In this document: one piece after another, positions 1 to 5,218 of the stretch | Layout: each line of letters begins with the position of its first letter | Position numbering within the stretch: the first letter of the stretch is position 1 | Assembly: GCA_021789795.1 (NCBI GenBank) | Contig: JAJYJA010000159.1 | Location: 1 to 5,572, forward strand | Reading direction: 5' to 3' | Source: Deltaproteobacteria bacterium | GTDB lineage: Bacteria > Desulfobacterota > Desulfobulbia > Desulfobulbales > VMSU01 | Length of the DNA stretch: 5,572 nucleotides | The notes under the pieces: model-generated | Seen by the model: the letters and a program-made list of their open reading frames with translations, nothing else | Told to the model about the DNA's origin: nothing | Databases searched by the model: none | Translations under genes and position numbers: made by a program

Positions 1-100
1 AAAGTATAGCTCGCCGGCTGGTTTCGCGCATCTGGGGCGCGGCTGAATAGTTACGGCCCACAGCCGGTGCCAATTCTGCGGCACTAAGCTGGATAGTTAC
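1..100 (-). repeat. Dispersed repeat, copy A (outer end of a MITE-like element, runs off the window)
   Basis: Read on the minus strand this block begins GTAACTATCCAGCTTAGTG at base 100 and runs to the window edge. It matches 4859-4958 with only four mismatches in 100 positions by my alignment. As in the other copies, a second GTAACTAT lies 46 bp inside the outer end (minus strand, from about base 55). Copy 4859-5169 is complete and has a target duplication, so this is read as the left end of the same non-autonomous element, with the remainder beyond base 1. Any target duplication partner of the adjacent bases 101-108 (CCCTTCCG) would also lie outside the window. Confidence 0.85.
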
Positions 101-174
101 CCCTTCCGGATAAAAAACCTCAAGCACCGGCCCGGTAATGCCGATAGGCAGGGCAGACGAAGTTTGTAAATCCA
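1..174 (-). CDS. Possible partial ORF whose 3' part is repeat DNA; product unknown
   Basis: An ATG at 174-172 on the minus strand opens a frame of about 58 codons that stays open to the window edge. The first 25 residues (MDLQTSSALPIGITGPVLEV, then FYPEG) come from unique DNA. The rest (VTIQLSAAELAP and onward, ending near RRAIL) is read from repeat copy A. In the intact copy at 4859-5169 the same frame ends with TGA at 4958-4960, so this ORF may stop just past base 1. A G-rich run lies just upstream, but it is a poor ribosome site. I do not recognise the protein. It could be a small gene whose tail was replaced by the element, or a chance open frame. Confidence 0.25.
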
Positions 175-254
175 TCTCGTCCCCCCGCCGGGAGCATCCT
201 TAAACCCGACGGCCATCTTCCCGCCCGGCGACCAAGTAAGGAGGTGAGGCGCGG

Positions 255-270
255 TTGGCGCTGGCGGCGC
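255..270 (+). promoter_or_regulatory. Weak sigma54-like promoter candidate for the flagellin
   Basis: TTGGCGCT at 255-262 resembles the -24 element TTGGCACG, and its GG (257-258) is followed after exactly ten bases by GC (269-270), the invariant spacing of sigma54 promoters. The bases before that GC are GC rather than the usual TT, so the -12 element is poor. Flagellin genes of many Gram-negative bacteria use sigma28 or sigma54. No good sigma28 site is seen here. The same bases are the start of the possible leader ORF, and both readings cannot hold as drawn. Treat as a candidate only. Confidence 0.2.
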
Positions 271-353
271 AAATTAGCAAGGCAGTCCTTAACCACCCAC
301 AATCCGGGGAAGGGAATCCCCAACCACCAACATTCACGGAGGAACCACCATGA
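255..353 (+). CDS. Possible 32-codon leader ORF overlapping the flagellin start
   Basis: The sequence AAGGAGGTGA at 238-247 is an almost full-length complement of the usual 16S rRNA tail, yet no ATG lies at a useful distance. The nearest candidate is TTG at 255, seven bases after it. It opens a frame beginning MALAAQISKAVLNH, rich in Pro and Gln towards its end, that terminates Glu-Glu-Pro-Pro-TGA at 351-353. The stop overlaps the flagellin ATG at 350-352 as ATGA, the arrangement expected for translational coupling. No homologue is known to me. The alternative is that the Shine-Dalgarno match is incidental or acts as a standby ribosome site. Confidence 0.25.
   Translation: MALAAQISKAVLNHPQSGEGNPQPPTFTEEPP
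306..343 (+). promoter_or_regulatory. Flagellin leader hairpin with GGA loop and Shine-Dalgarno site
   Basis: GGGGA (306-310) can pair with TCCCC (317-321), leaving the loop AGGGAA. The loop exposes a GGA, the core of CsrA/RsmA sites. Seventeen bases later ACGGAGGA (336-343) contains the ribosome site GGAGG (338-342), seven bases before the ATG, and a second GGA. A smaller hairpin AAGG-CAGT-CCTT lies at 279-290. Paired GGA sites, one covering the ribosome site, are the known layout for CsrA control of flagellin mRNA in other bacteria. That it operates here is inference. Confidence 0.45.
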
Positions 354-2758
354 CCTTACGCATCAACACCAACGTGACGGCGTTGACCGCCCACAACAAC
401 ATGATCAAGAACGACGCCAGCCTGTCCTCGGTGCTGGAGCAGTTGTCGTCGGGACTTAGGATCAACAAGGCGGCCGACGACGCCGCCGGCATGGCCATCG
501 CCGACTCGCTGAAATCCCAGGCCCTGGGTCTGGGGCAGGCGGTCAAGAACGCCAACGACGGTATCTCGATGGTGCAGACCGCCGACGGCGCCCTGGCCGA
601 GTCGATCAACATCGTCAACACCATCAAGACCAAGTCCATCCAGGCGGCCCAGGACGGCCAGACCACCGACTCCAGAAACGCCATCCAGGCCGACATCAAC
701 AAGCTGATGCAGGAGTTGGACAACATCGCCAAGACCACCTCCTTCAACGGCCAGAAGCTGCTCTCCGGCCAGTTCACCAACAAGTACTTCCAGGTCGGCG
801 CCTACACCGGCGAGACGGTCGGCGTCTCCATCGGCTCCACCGAAAGCGCCAAGATCGGCCACGTCACCACCGCCGACTTGCAGGCCTCGGGGGTGGGAAC
901 GGTGCAGCTCTCGATCTACTCCAGCACCCAGAATCAGAATGTCGCCATCCAGTCCCAGCAACTGGCCTACGACAACAGCACCGCCCACGGCATGGGGGCC
1001 TTGGCCGACTCCATCAACAAGGTGTCCAACCTGACCGGGGTCACCGCCCAAGCTAACGTCGCGGTGAGCTCCAACTCGGCGGTGGCGGCCGGCTCCACCG
1101 GCAGCGACTTCGCCATCAACGGCATCACCATCGGCGCCCTCACGGTGCAGGCCAACGACGCCGACGGCTCCCTGGTCAACGCCATCAACCAGAAGACCAG
1201 CCAGACCGGGGTGACCGCCAGCGTTGACAACACCGGGGTCATGACCCTGACCTCCGACGGCCGGGCCATCCAGGTCACCGGCGACACCGGCACCACCCTG
1301 ACCGGCAGCAACCTGAGCACCCTGGGTTCGATCAAGCTCTTCCAGTCCAGCGCCAACGAGATCAAGATCAGCGACGCGGCCGACAACGTCACCCTGAACC
1401 TGACCGGAGCGGTCAACCTGGGTAACAACGTGACCACCACCGTGGATTCGACCCTGACCAAAAACTCGGTGCTGGGCTCCAACTCGATCGTCATCGCCGG
1501 CTCCACCCTGGGCTTCACCGCCGCCGACGCCCAGATTCAGGACTCATCCATCACCACCACCCAGGACAGCCTGCTCAAGGCCGGCTCGGTACTGGGTTCG
1601 AACACCGTCGTCAAGATGGACACCATCCTGGGCGGGGCGGCCAACAACGCGGCGGACATCACCACCTCGGCGGACAGCCTGCTCAAGACCGGCTCGATCA
1701 TCACCTCCAGCACCACCCTGACCGCCGGCACCACGGTCACCACCAACATCAACACCACCACCGGGGTCATCACCGCCGGCACGGTGCTGGGCAGCAACGT
1801 GACCACCTCCGGCAGCAACACCCTGCTGGCCGACATGCTGGTCAAGACCAACGCCACCATCCAAAGCGGCAGCACTTTCGCCGCCGGCTCCTACGTGGGC
1901 GGGAATCTGACCCTCTCCAACAACCTGACCACGGTGACGGACATGACCTTGAAGTCCGGCTCCACCATCGCCGTCTCGGGCTCCGGCACCTCGATCCTGG
2001 GCGGCTCCCAGATCGGCGGCAACTTCACCACCAGTCTCGCCACGGTCACCCTGACCCAGGACATGACCTTAAAGGCCGGCTCCAAGCTGATGAGCACCGG
2101 CTCCCTATACACCGGCTCCACCATCGGCGGCAACACCACCACCAGCAGCACGGTGACCATGGCCTCGGACATGACCATCGCCGCCGGCTCCCAGTTGGCC
2201 TCCGGCTCCACCCTCAAGTCCGGCACCGTGCTCACCAACGACATCCACATCGCCGGCGGCAACATCGTCACGGCCGGCACCACCCTGACCGGCGACACCG
2301 TGACCTCGGGCACCAACTACCTGAGCACCTCCATGACCTTAAAGGCCAACTCCAAGATGGCCTCGGGCAGCGTGTTCGGGGCCAGCGCCAGCAGCAGCAG
2401 CGGCGCCAGCGCCACCACCGCCCTGTCGGATGTCCAGAAGTACCGGCTCTCCGACATCGACGTCACCACCCAGGCCGGGGCCCAGATCGGCATCTCGCTC
2501 GCCGACGCCGCCTTAAAGGGCCTGGATAAGGTACGCTCCGACCTCGGTTCGGTGCAGAACCAGTTGACCTCGACCATCTCCAACATCTCGGTCACCCAGG
2601 TCAACGTCACCTCGGCGGAATCAAACATCCGGGACACGGACTTTGCCGAGGCCTCCTCCAACTTCTCCCGGATGCAGATCCTGGTGCAGGCCGGCTCCTT
2701 TGCCATGGCGCAGAGTAACGCCTCCGGCAAGTCGGTGTTGAGCCTGCTGCAAGGCTAA
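350..2758 (+). CDS. fliC: Flagellin, long form (802 aa) with a repeat-rich central domain
   Basis: Structural subunit of the flagellar filament, exported by the flagellar type III system and polymerised outside the cell. Residues 1-140 are the conserved N-terminal D0/D1 part, with RINTNVTALTAHNN, SSGLRINKAADDAAGMAIAD and a SFNGQKLLSG segment. Residues 705-802 are the C-terminal D1/D0 part, with ESNIRDTDFAEASSNFS and the closing SVLSLLQG. Residues about 253-312 (FAINGITIGALTVQANDADG and following) match the Flagellin_IN motif. Residues 366-690 are a Ser/Thr/Gly-rich repeat array. The protein is much longer than common flagellins of about 300-500 residues; the excess is all in the surface-exposed middle. 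No cysteine is present. Start chosen by ATG with GGAGG seven bases upstream. The gene ends at a strong terminator and appears monocistronic, with no chaperone or cap gene beside it. The symbol is by family only; naming as flaA would be equally valid. Confidence 0.96.
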   Translation: MTLRINTNVTALTAHNNMIKNDASLSSVLEQLSSGLRINKAADDAAGMAIADSLKSQALGLGQAVKNANDGISMVQTADGALAESINIVNTIKTKSIQAAQDGQTTDSRNAIQADINKLMQELDNIAKTTSFNGQKLLSGQFTNKYFQVGAYTGETVGVSIGSTESAKIGHVTTADLQASGVGTVQLSIYSSTQNQNVAIQSQQLAYDNSTAHGMGALADSINKVSNLTGVTAQANVAVSSNSAVAAGSTGSDFAINGITIGALTVQANDADGSLVNAINQKTSQTGVTASVDNTGVMTLTSDGRAIQVTGDTGTTLTGSNLSTLGSIKLFQSSANEIKISDAADNVTLNLTGAVNLGNNVTTTVDSTLTKNSVLGSNSIVIAGSTLGFTAADAQIQDSSITTTQDSLLKAGSVLGSNTVVKMDTILGGAANNAADITTSADSLLKTGSIITSSTTLTAGTTVTTNINTTTGVITAGTVLGSNVTTSGSNTLLADMLVKTNATIQSGSTFAAGSYVGGNLTLSNNLTTVTDMTLKSGSTIAVSGSGTSILGGSQIGGNFTTSLATVTLTQDMTLKAGSKLMSTGSLYTGSTIGGNTTTSSTVTMASDMTIAAGSQLASGSTLKSGTVLTNDIHIAGGNIVTAGTTLTGDTVTSGTNYLSTSMTLKANSKMASGSVFGASASSSSGASATTALSDVQKYRLSDIDVTTQAGAQIGISLADAALKGLDKVRSDLGSVQNQLTSTISNISVTQVNVTSAESNIRDTDFAEASSNFSRMQILVQAGSFAMAQSNASGKSVLSLLQG
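1445..2400 (+). repeat. Degenerate protein repeat array inside the flagellin
   Basis: A motif like D-(S/M)-(L/T)-L-K-(A/T/S)-G-S recurs at residues 366, 406, 442, 495, 531, 571, 607 and 661 (Ser at the first position in the last). The spacings are 40, 36, 53, 36, 40, 36 and 54 residues. The 40-36-53 pattern thus recurs as 40-36-54, giving two super-repeats offset by 165 residues. Each long spacer contains a matching stretch (ITAGTVLGS and IVTAGTTLTGD) followed by TSG. The short alternating hydrophobic and G/S/T pattern suggests stacked beta-strands. Two units (residues 574 and 664) share the codon TTA in an otherwise GC-rich gene, a sign of copying at DNA level. Confidence 0.85.
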
Positions 2759-2796
2759 GCCCCGACGGAAGGCTAATTTAAATTTTTCCAAACCTC

Positions 2797-2844
2797 AAAA
2801 AAAGGGGGGCGACGGTCTTCGGGCCATCGCCCCCCTTTTTTTTT
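2797..2844 (+). terminator. Strong intrinsic terminator of the flagellin gene
   Basis: GGGGGGCGA (2804-2812) pairs perfectly with TCGCCCCCC (2827-2835), with two further GC pairs possible inside, around a TCTTCGGG loop. Seven A precede the stem and nine T follow it. The structure therefore works as a terminator for the upstream flagellin and, because the A run reads as T on the other strand, potentially in both directions. Confidence 0.95.
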
Positions 2845-2911
2845 CGCCCCACCCACCGCCCCCCAAAATAGCTTGCCCTGGCTCGGGACGAAAGGTATCC
2901 TAAAAGCCGCC

Positions 2912-4006
2912 GTGCACGACTCCCTCTCCCAACTGCAACTGCTGCTCGCCCGCCGCGGCCTCGACCTCTTCCTGGTCGGCCAGCCCGAGAACCGCCGTTA
3001 CTTAAGCGGCTTCACGGCCCTGGATCACGGGATCAGCGAGTCCTCGGGGGCGCTGCTCATCCCCCGTCAGGGCCGGCCCCTGCTGCTCACCGACTTCCGC
3101 TACCAGCTCCAGGCGGAACGGGAGGCGGCGGGCTGCGACCTCCTCCTCTACCGCCGCGGCCTGCCCGCCCTGCTCAAGACCCTGCTGCCCAAATTTTCGG
3201 CCCGTAGCCTGGCCTTCGAGCCCCGCTACTGCCTATATTCCCAGCACCTGGCATTGCAGCGGCTCTGCCAGTCCCTGGGCGTCCGGCTGGTCGCCTTGGA
3301 CGGTGAAATCGAGCGCCGGCGCCAGGTCAAACAAGCCCAAGAGCTAGCCGCCATCCGCCGCTCGGTGGCCTTAAACGAGGCGGTCTTCCAGGCGGTCTAT
3401 CCCAGCCTCCGGCCCGGCCAGAGCGAGATCGAAATCGCCCTGGCCCTGGAGAACGCCATGCGGATTAAGGGCGCCGAACGGCCCAGCTTCGACACCATCG
3501 TCGCCGGAGGCCCCAACGCCGCCCTGCCCCACGCCATCCCCAGCCATCGGCCCCTGGCCACCGGCGAGCCGGTAATCATCGACATGGGCCTGGTGCTGGA
3601 CGGCTACTGCTCGGACATGACCCGCACCATCGTCCTGGGCACGCCCGACGAACGCACCGTCTCCCTGTTCAGGCTGGTGCGGCGGGCGCAACTGGCGGGA
3701 CTGGCGGCGCTTAGGGCCGGGGTCTCGGGACGGGAGGTGGATTTGGCGGCCAGGCGGGTGATAAACGAGGCGGGCCACGGCCCGGACTTCGGCCACGGCC
3801 TGGGGCACGGGGTGGGACTGGCGGTGCACGAGGCCCCCTCGCTCAGCCCCAGAAACCGCAAGCTGCTCAAGGCGGGGATGGTGGTGACGGTGGAGCCCGG
3901 CGTCTATCTCAAGGGCTGGGGCGGCATCCGGCTGGAGAACATGGCGGTGGTCACCGAGACCGGCCACGAGCCGCTAAACCACGACTCGACCTTCCTCGAT
4001 CTGTAA
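2912..4006 (+). CDS. M24 family metallopeptidase, Xaa-Pro dipeptidase/aminopeptidase type
   Basis: Predicted cytoplasmic dinuclear-metal exopeptidase that cleaves N-terminal residues next to proline. The N-terminal third is a creatinase-type domain (LDLFLVGQPENRRYLSGF). The C-terminal pita-bread domain has all five expected metal ligands: counted from the upstream TTG at 2873, Asp237 (IIDMG), Asp248 (CSDMTRT), His312 (GLGHGVG), Glu341 (VEPGVY) and Glu355 (RLEN). Subtract 13 for the start used here. His220, His308 and His319 sit where E. coli PepP has its catalytic-site histidines, with the same 4 and 7 residue spacing. The GTG at 2912 is preferred because the family homology begins there and AAAGG lies upstream (spacing a rather long 16 bases). 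The TTG at 2873 (377 aa) has no ribosome site. PepQ, YpdF-like peptidase and PepP cannot be separated by eye. It is isolated from the flagellin by a terminator, and no promoter is obvious. Confidence 0.9.
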   Translation: MHDSLSQLQLLLARRGLDLFLVGQPENRRYLSGFTALDHGISESSGALLIPRQGRPLLLTDFRYQLQAEREAAGCDLLLYRRGLPALLKTLLPKFSARSLAFEPRYCLYSQHLALQRLCQSLGVRLVALDGEIERRRQVKQAQELAAIRRSVALNEAVFQAVYPSLRPGQSEIEIALALENAMRIKGAERPSFDTIVAGGPNAALPHAIPSHRPLATGEPVIIDMGLVLDGYCSDMTRTIVLGTPDERTVSLFRLVRRAQLAGLAALRAGVSGREVDLAARRVINEAGHGPDFGHGLGHGVGLAVHEAPSLSPRNRKLLKAGMVVTVEPGVYLKGWGGIRLENMAVVTETGHEPLNHDSTFLDL

Positions 4007-4016
4007 GCGGCCAAGG

Positions 4017-4050
4017 TAACCTGCGGCGGCCACCGAAATTGCCGCGGTTA
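4017..4050 (+). terminator. Weak hairpin after the M24 peptidase gene
   Basis: TAACC-T-GCGGC (4017-4027) can pair with GCCGC-GGTTA (4041-4050), ten pairs with one bulged T and a 13-base loop, starting 10 bases after the stop codon. There is no T run after it, so it is at best a factor-dependent terminator or an mRNA 3' end stabiliser. Confidence 0.35.
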
Positions 4051-4094
4051 GCGCAACGCTGCTCCCGGCGGTCTGATTGCCCCAATTGTTAACC

Positions 4095-4200
4095 ATGATG
4101 GCGTCGCAAAAAGTAACCATCCAGCTTAGTGCCGCAGAATTGGCATCTGCTGGGGACCGTAACTATCCAGCCGATGCCCCAGATGCACGAGACCATCAGC
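4095..4200 (+). repeat. Dispersed repeat, copy B, truncated and rearranged
   Basis: GTAACCATCCAGCTTAGTG starts at 4113, and a second GTAACTATCC follows at 4159, the same 46-bp offset as in the other two copies. Similarity to 4859-4940 fades at about 4195, just before the stop codon of mazF (4205-4207). Directly in front, 4095-4113 is a 19-base block (ATGATGGCGTCGCAAAAAG) that is the exact reverse complement of 5093-5111, an internal part of the intact element. An inner segment is thus joined to an outer end, which marks this copy as a rearranged remnant or one element inserted into another. It carries one inserted base relative to copies A and C after CAGCCG. Confidence 0.75.
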
Positions 4201-4204
4201 GCCA

Positions 4205-4534
4205 TTACGGGGCGAATATTTCAGCAATGACTGACAATACCTCTGCCTTTGTTTTGGGGTCAATTTCCCCGAGTTTATGGGCCAATCGAGATTTGTCAAC
4301 GGTTCTGATTTGATCAAGAACCACCTGACCCTCCTTGCCATTGAAAAAACAGTTTACCCGCGTAGGGTACTCTCTGCCTTTGGTTGTCAGGGGCGCAACG
4401 ATAACCGTAGCAACATAACGGTTCATTTCGTCTGGTGAAATTACGAGACATGGCCGAGTCTTACAAATTTCACGCCCAACCGTGGGATCAAGACTGACCA
4501 AGTAAACCTCAAAGCGTTTGACTACCATTGCCAT
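4205..4534 (-). CDS. mazF: MazF/PemK-type mRNA interferase toxin
   Basis: Predicted sequence-specific endoribonuclease that cuts mRNA when its antitoxin is degraded. The 109-residue length is normal for the family. Motifs in order: the N-terminal strand RFEVYLVSLDPTVG, the active-site region GREICKTRPCLVISPDEMN (the arginine before PCLVIS is the expected catalytic one), the core VIVAPLTT, and QVVLDQIRTVDKSRL, which packs at the dimer interface. The gene overlaps the end of the antitoxin frame by 13 bases (7 if the second ATG at 4528 is used), typical of translational coupling. GAGG lies 4 bases before the first ATG and 10 before the second, so both starts are possible. Repeat copy B ends just past its stop codon. 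The gene appears intact. Confidence 0.93.
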   Translation of the reverse strand: MAMVVKRFEVYLVSLDPTVGREICKTRPCLVISPDEMNRYVATVIVAPLTTKGREYPTRVNCFFNGKEGQVVLDQIRTVDKSRLAHKLGEIDPKTKAEVLSVIAEIFAP

Positions 4535-4776
4535 TCTTCCTCATCCCATGAGGATTGACAAACAAGTCCACCATCGAGGAGAGTGTCATCTCCCGCCGCG
4601 GCCATACCCTTGAACTTTTCTCCCCAGCCTTGGCGAGGAAATGATGCGGAGCGAATAATTAACTTTTCGCCCTCAACTTCAAGCTCAACATCTGGCCCCA
4701 AGTGGCACTGTTCAATGATAATCTTCGGGATTCTGATCCCCTGTGAATTTCCAATACGAACGATACTTGTACGCAT
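4522..4776 (-). CDS. mazE: MazE-type antitoxin, AbrB/SpoVT DNA-binding fold
   Basis: Predicted labile antitoxin that binds and neutralises the adjacent MazF-like toxin and represses the operon. Residues 1-45 form the swapped-hairpin DNA-binding domain (RTSIVRIGNSQGIRIPKIII, then VELEVEGEKLIIRS). The acidic and Trp-rich tail (residues 48-84, with GWGEKFKGM and SSWDEEEWQW) is the expected toxin-binding segment. At 84 residues it is a usual MazE length. The ATG at 4776-4774 has AGGAGG (plus-strand 4782-4787) five bases upstream, which fixes the start. The stop overlaps the toxin start. The pair is AT-richer than the flagellin and peptidase genes, which suggests separate acquisition. Confidence 0.92.
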   Translation of the reverse strand: MRTSIVRIGNSQGIRIPKIIIEQCHLGPDVELEVEGEKLIIRSASFPRQGWGEKFKGMAAAGDDTLLDGGLVCQSSWDEEEWQW

Positions 4777-4817
4777 ACATCCCTCCTCTTATGCCAGAAT
4801 TGGTCCCAAGTAGATAC

Positions 4818-4846
4818 ATTGTAATCACACAAGGGGAGTATTTCAA
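4818..4846 (-). promoter_or_regulatory. Sigma70-type promoter of the mazEF operon
   Basis: On the minus strand, TTGAAA (4846-4841) is followed after exactly 17 bases by TACAAT (4823-4818), a near-consensus pair. It lies about 40 bases upstream of the mazE start codon, leaving room for a short leader with the AGGAGG site. A small palindrome, TACA-T-TGTA (4815-4823), overlaps the -10 and could be part of an operator for the AbrB-fold antitoxin; that is inference. The -35 is only a few bases from the insertion that starts at 4851. Confidence 0.75.
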
Positions 4847-4858
4847 GCAAATTTCGGA

Positions 4859-5169
4859 GTAACTATCCAGCTTAGTGCCACAGAATTGGCATCTGCTGGG
4901 GGCCGTAACTATTCAGCCGCGCCCCAGATGCGCGAAACCAGCCGGCGAGCTATACTTTGATGATCTCGCAAAAAGGTAGCCGATGGCTAAGCAAAAGGGC
5001 CGATATACAAGGCGCGGGGTGTGTTTGGCGAGTGAGGCCATACAGATGGTATGCCGAACGAGCCAAACCGCCACGCGCCGCAGTAGATCGGTCTTTTTGC
5101 GACGCCATCATACTTTCGGTATGTGAGCCGGCTGGTGACCAAGCAGATGGGGTGCGGCGGGATAGTTAC
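4859..5169. mobile_element. Intact MITE-like insertion, 311 bp, with 8-bp target duplication (copy C)
   Basis: The element begins GTAACTATCC at 4859 and ends GGATAGTTAC at 5169, perfect 10-bp terminal inverted repeats. It is flanked by the direct repeat ATTTCGGA at 4851-4858 and 5170-5177. GTAA-type ends with an 8-bp target duplication fit the IS66 family, so a non-autonomous derivative mobilised by an IS66-like transposase is the best guess. It has no transposase gene. Inside, the sequence from the second GTAACTAT (4905) to 5169 folds back on itself almost throughout: GCCGC, CCCC, ACCAGCCGGC and CGCAAAAAG blocks recur inverted. The 46 bp at 4859-4904 occur only at the left end. ORFs crossing this block are not considered genes. 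Confidence 0.85.
4982..5108. repeat. Imperfect long palindrome at the core of the insertion
   Basis: The left arm starts GATGGC, GCAAAA, CCGAT, and the right arm read on the other strand starts GATGGC, GCAAAA, CCGAT. Alignment continues through GCGCG and GTTTGGC to CATAC (5039-5043) and GTATG (5049-5053), leaving a five-base tip. Arms of about 60 bp have roughly a dozen mismatches and three one-base gaps. A near-copy of the arm start (GATGAT, CGCAAAAAGG at 4959-4975) lies immediately outside the left arm, apparently a local duplication. As RNA this would be a long hairpin on either strand. Confidence 0.85.
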
Positions 5170-5218
5170 ATTTCGGAATTGGCAAGGCTGGCGGGGAGAT
5201 GGTTGTCTTTCCTTCTCG

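Noticed and set aside
140..147. GCCGATAG resembling the sigma28 -10 element upstream of the flagellin
   Set aside because: The sequence about 15 bases upstream (CAAG) does not match the TAAA -35, and the TAAA at 111 is far too distant; it would also leave a leader of about 200 bases.
186..335. Possible riboswitch (cyclic di-GMP class I considered) in the flagellin leader
   Set aside because: A CGCCGGG/CCCGGCG pairing (186-192 with 224-230) and small hairpins are present, but the conserved GEMM core sequences are not recognisable.
356..1051. Long open frames on the minus strand across the flagellin (also 334-783, 967-1518, 1537-1875, 1891-2316, 2317-2730)
   Set aside because: These are antisense shadows of a GC-rich, repeat-containing gene. 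Their products are low-complexity and no ribosome sites or family motifs are seen.
1445..2400. Tandem DNA repeat or CRISPR-like array
   Set aside because: The periodicity is at protein level inside one open frame, with unequal unit lengths and no identical direct repeats separated by unique spacers.
2873..2911. Upstream TTG start for the M24 peptidase
   Set aside because: It has no ribosome site, and the extra 13 residues do not look like family sequence; the GTG at 2912 is preferred, though this is not certain.
3371..3967. Antisense open frames across the M24 peptidase gene
   Set aside because: The plus-strand protein has all metal ligands of its family; the opposite frames show no recognisable domain.
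4077..4313. Plus-strand 78-residue frame starting at a GTG-like codon
   Set aside because: It is built from repeat copy B and then runs antisense through the mazF gene; no ribosome site.
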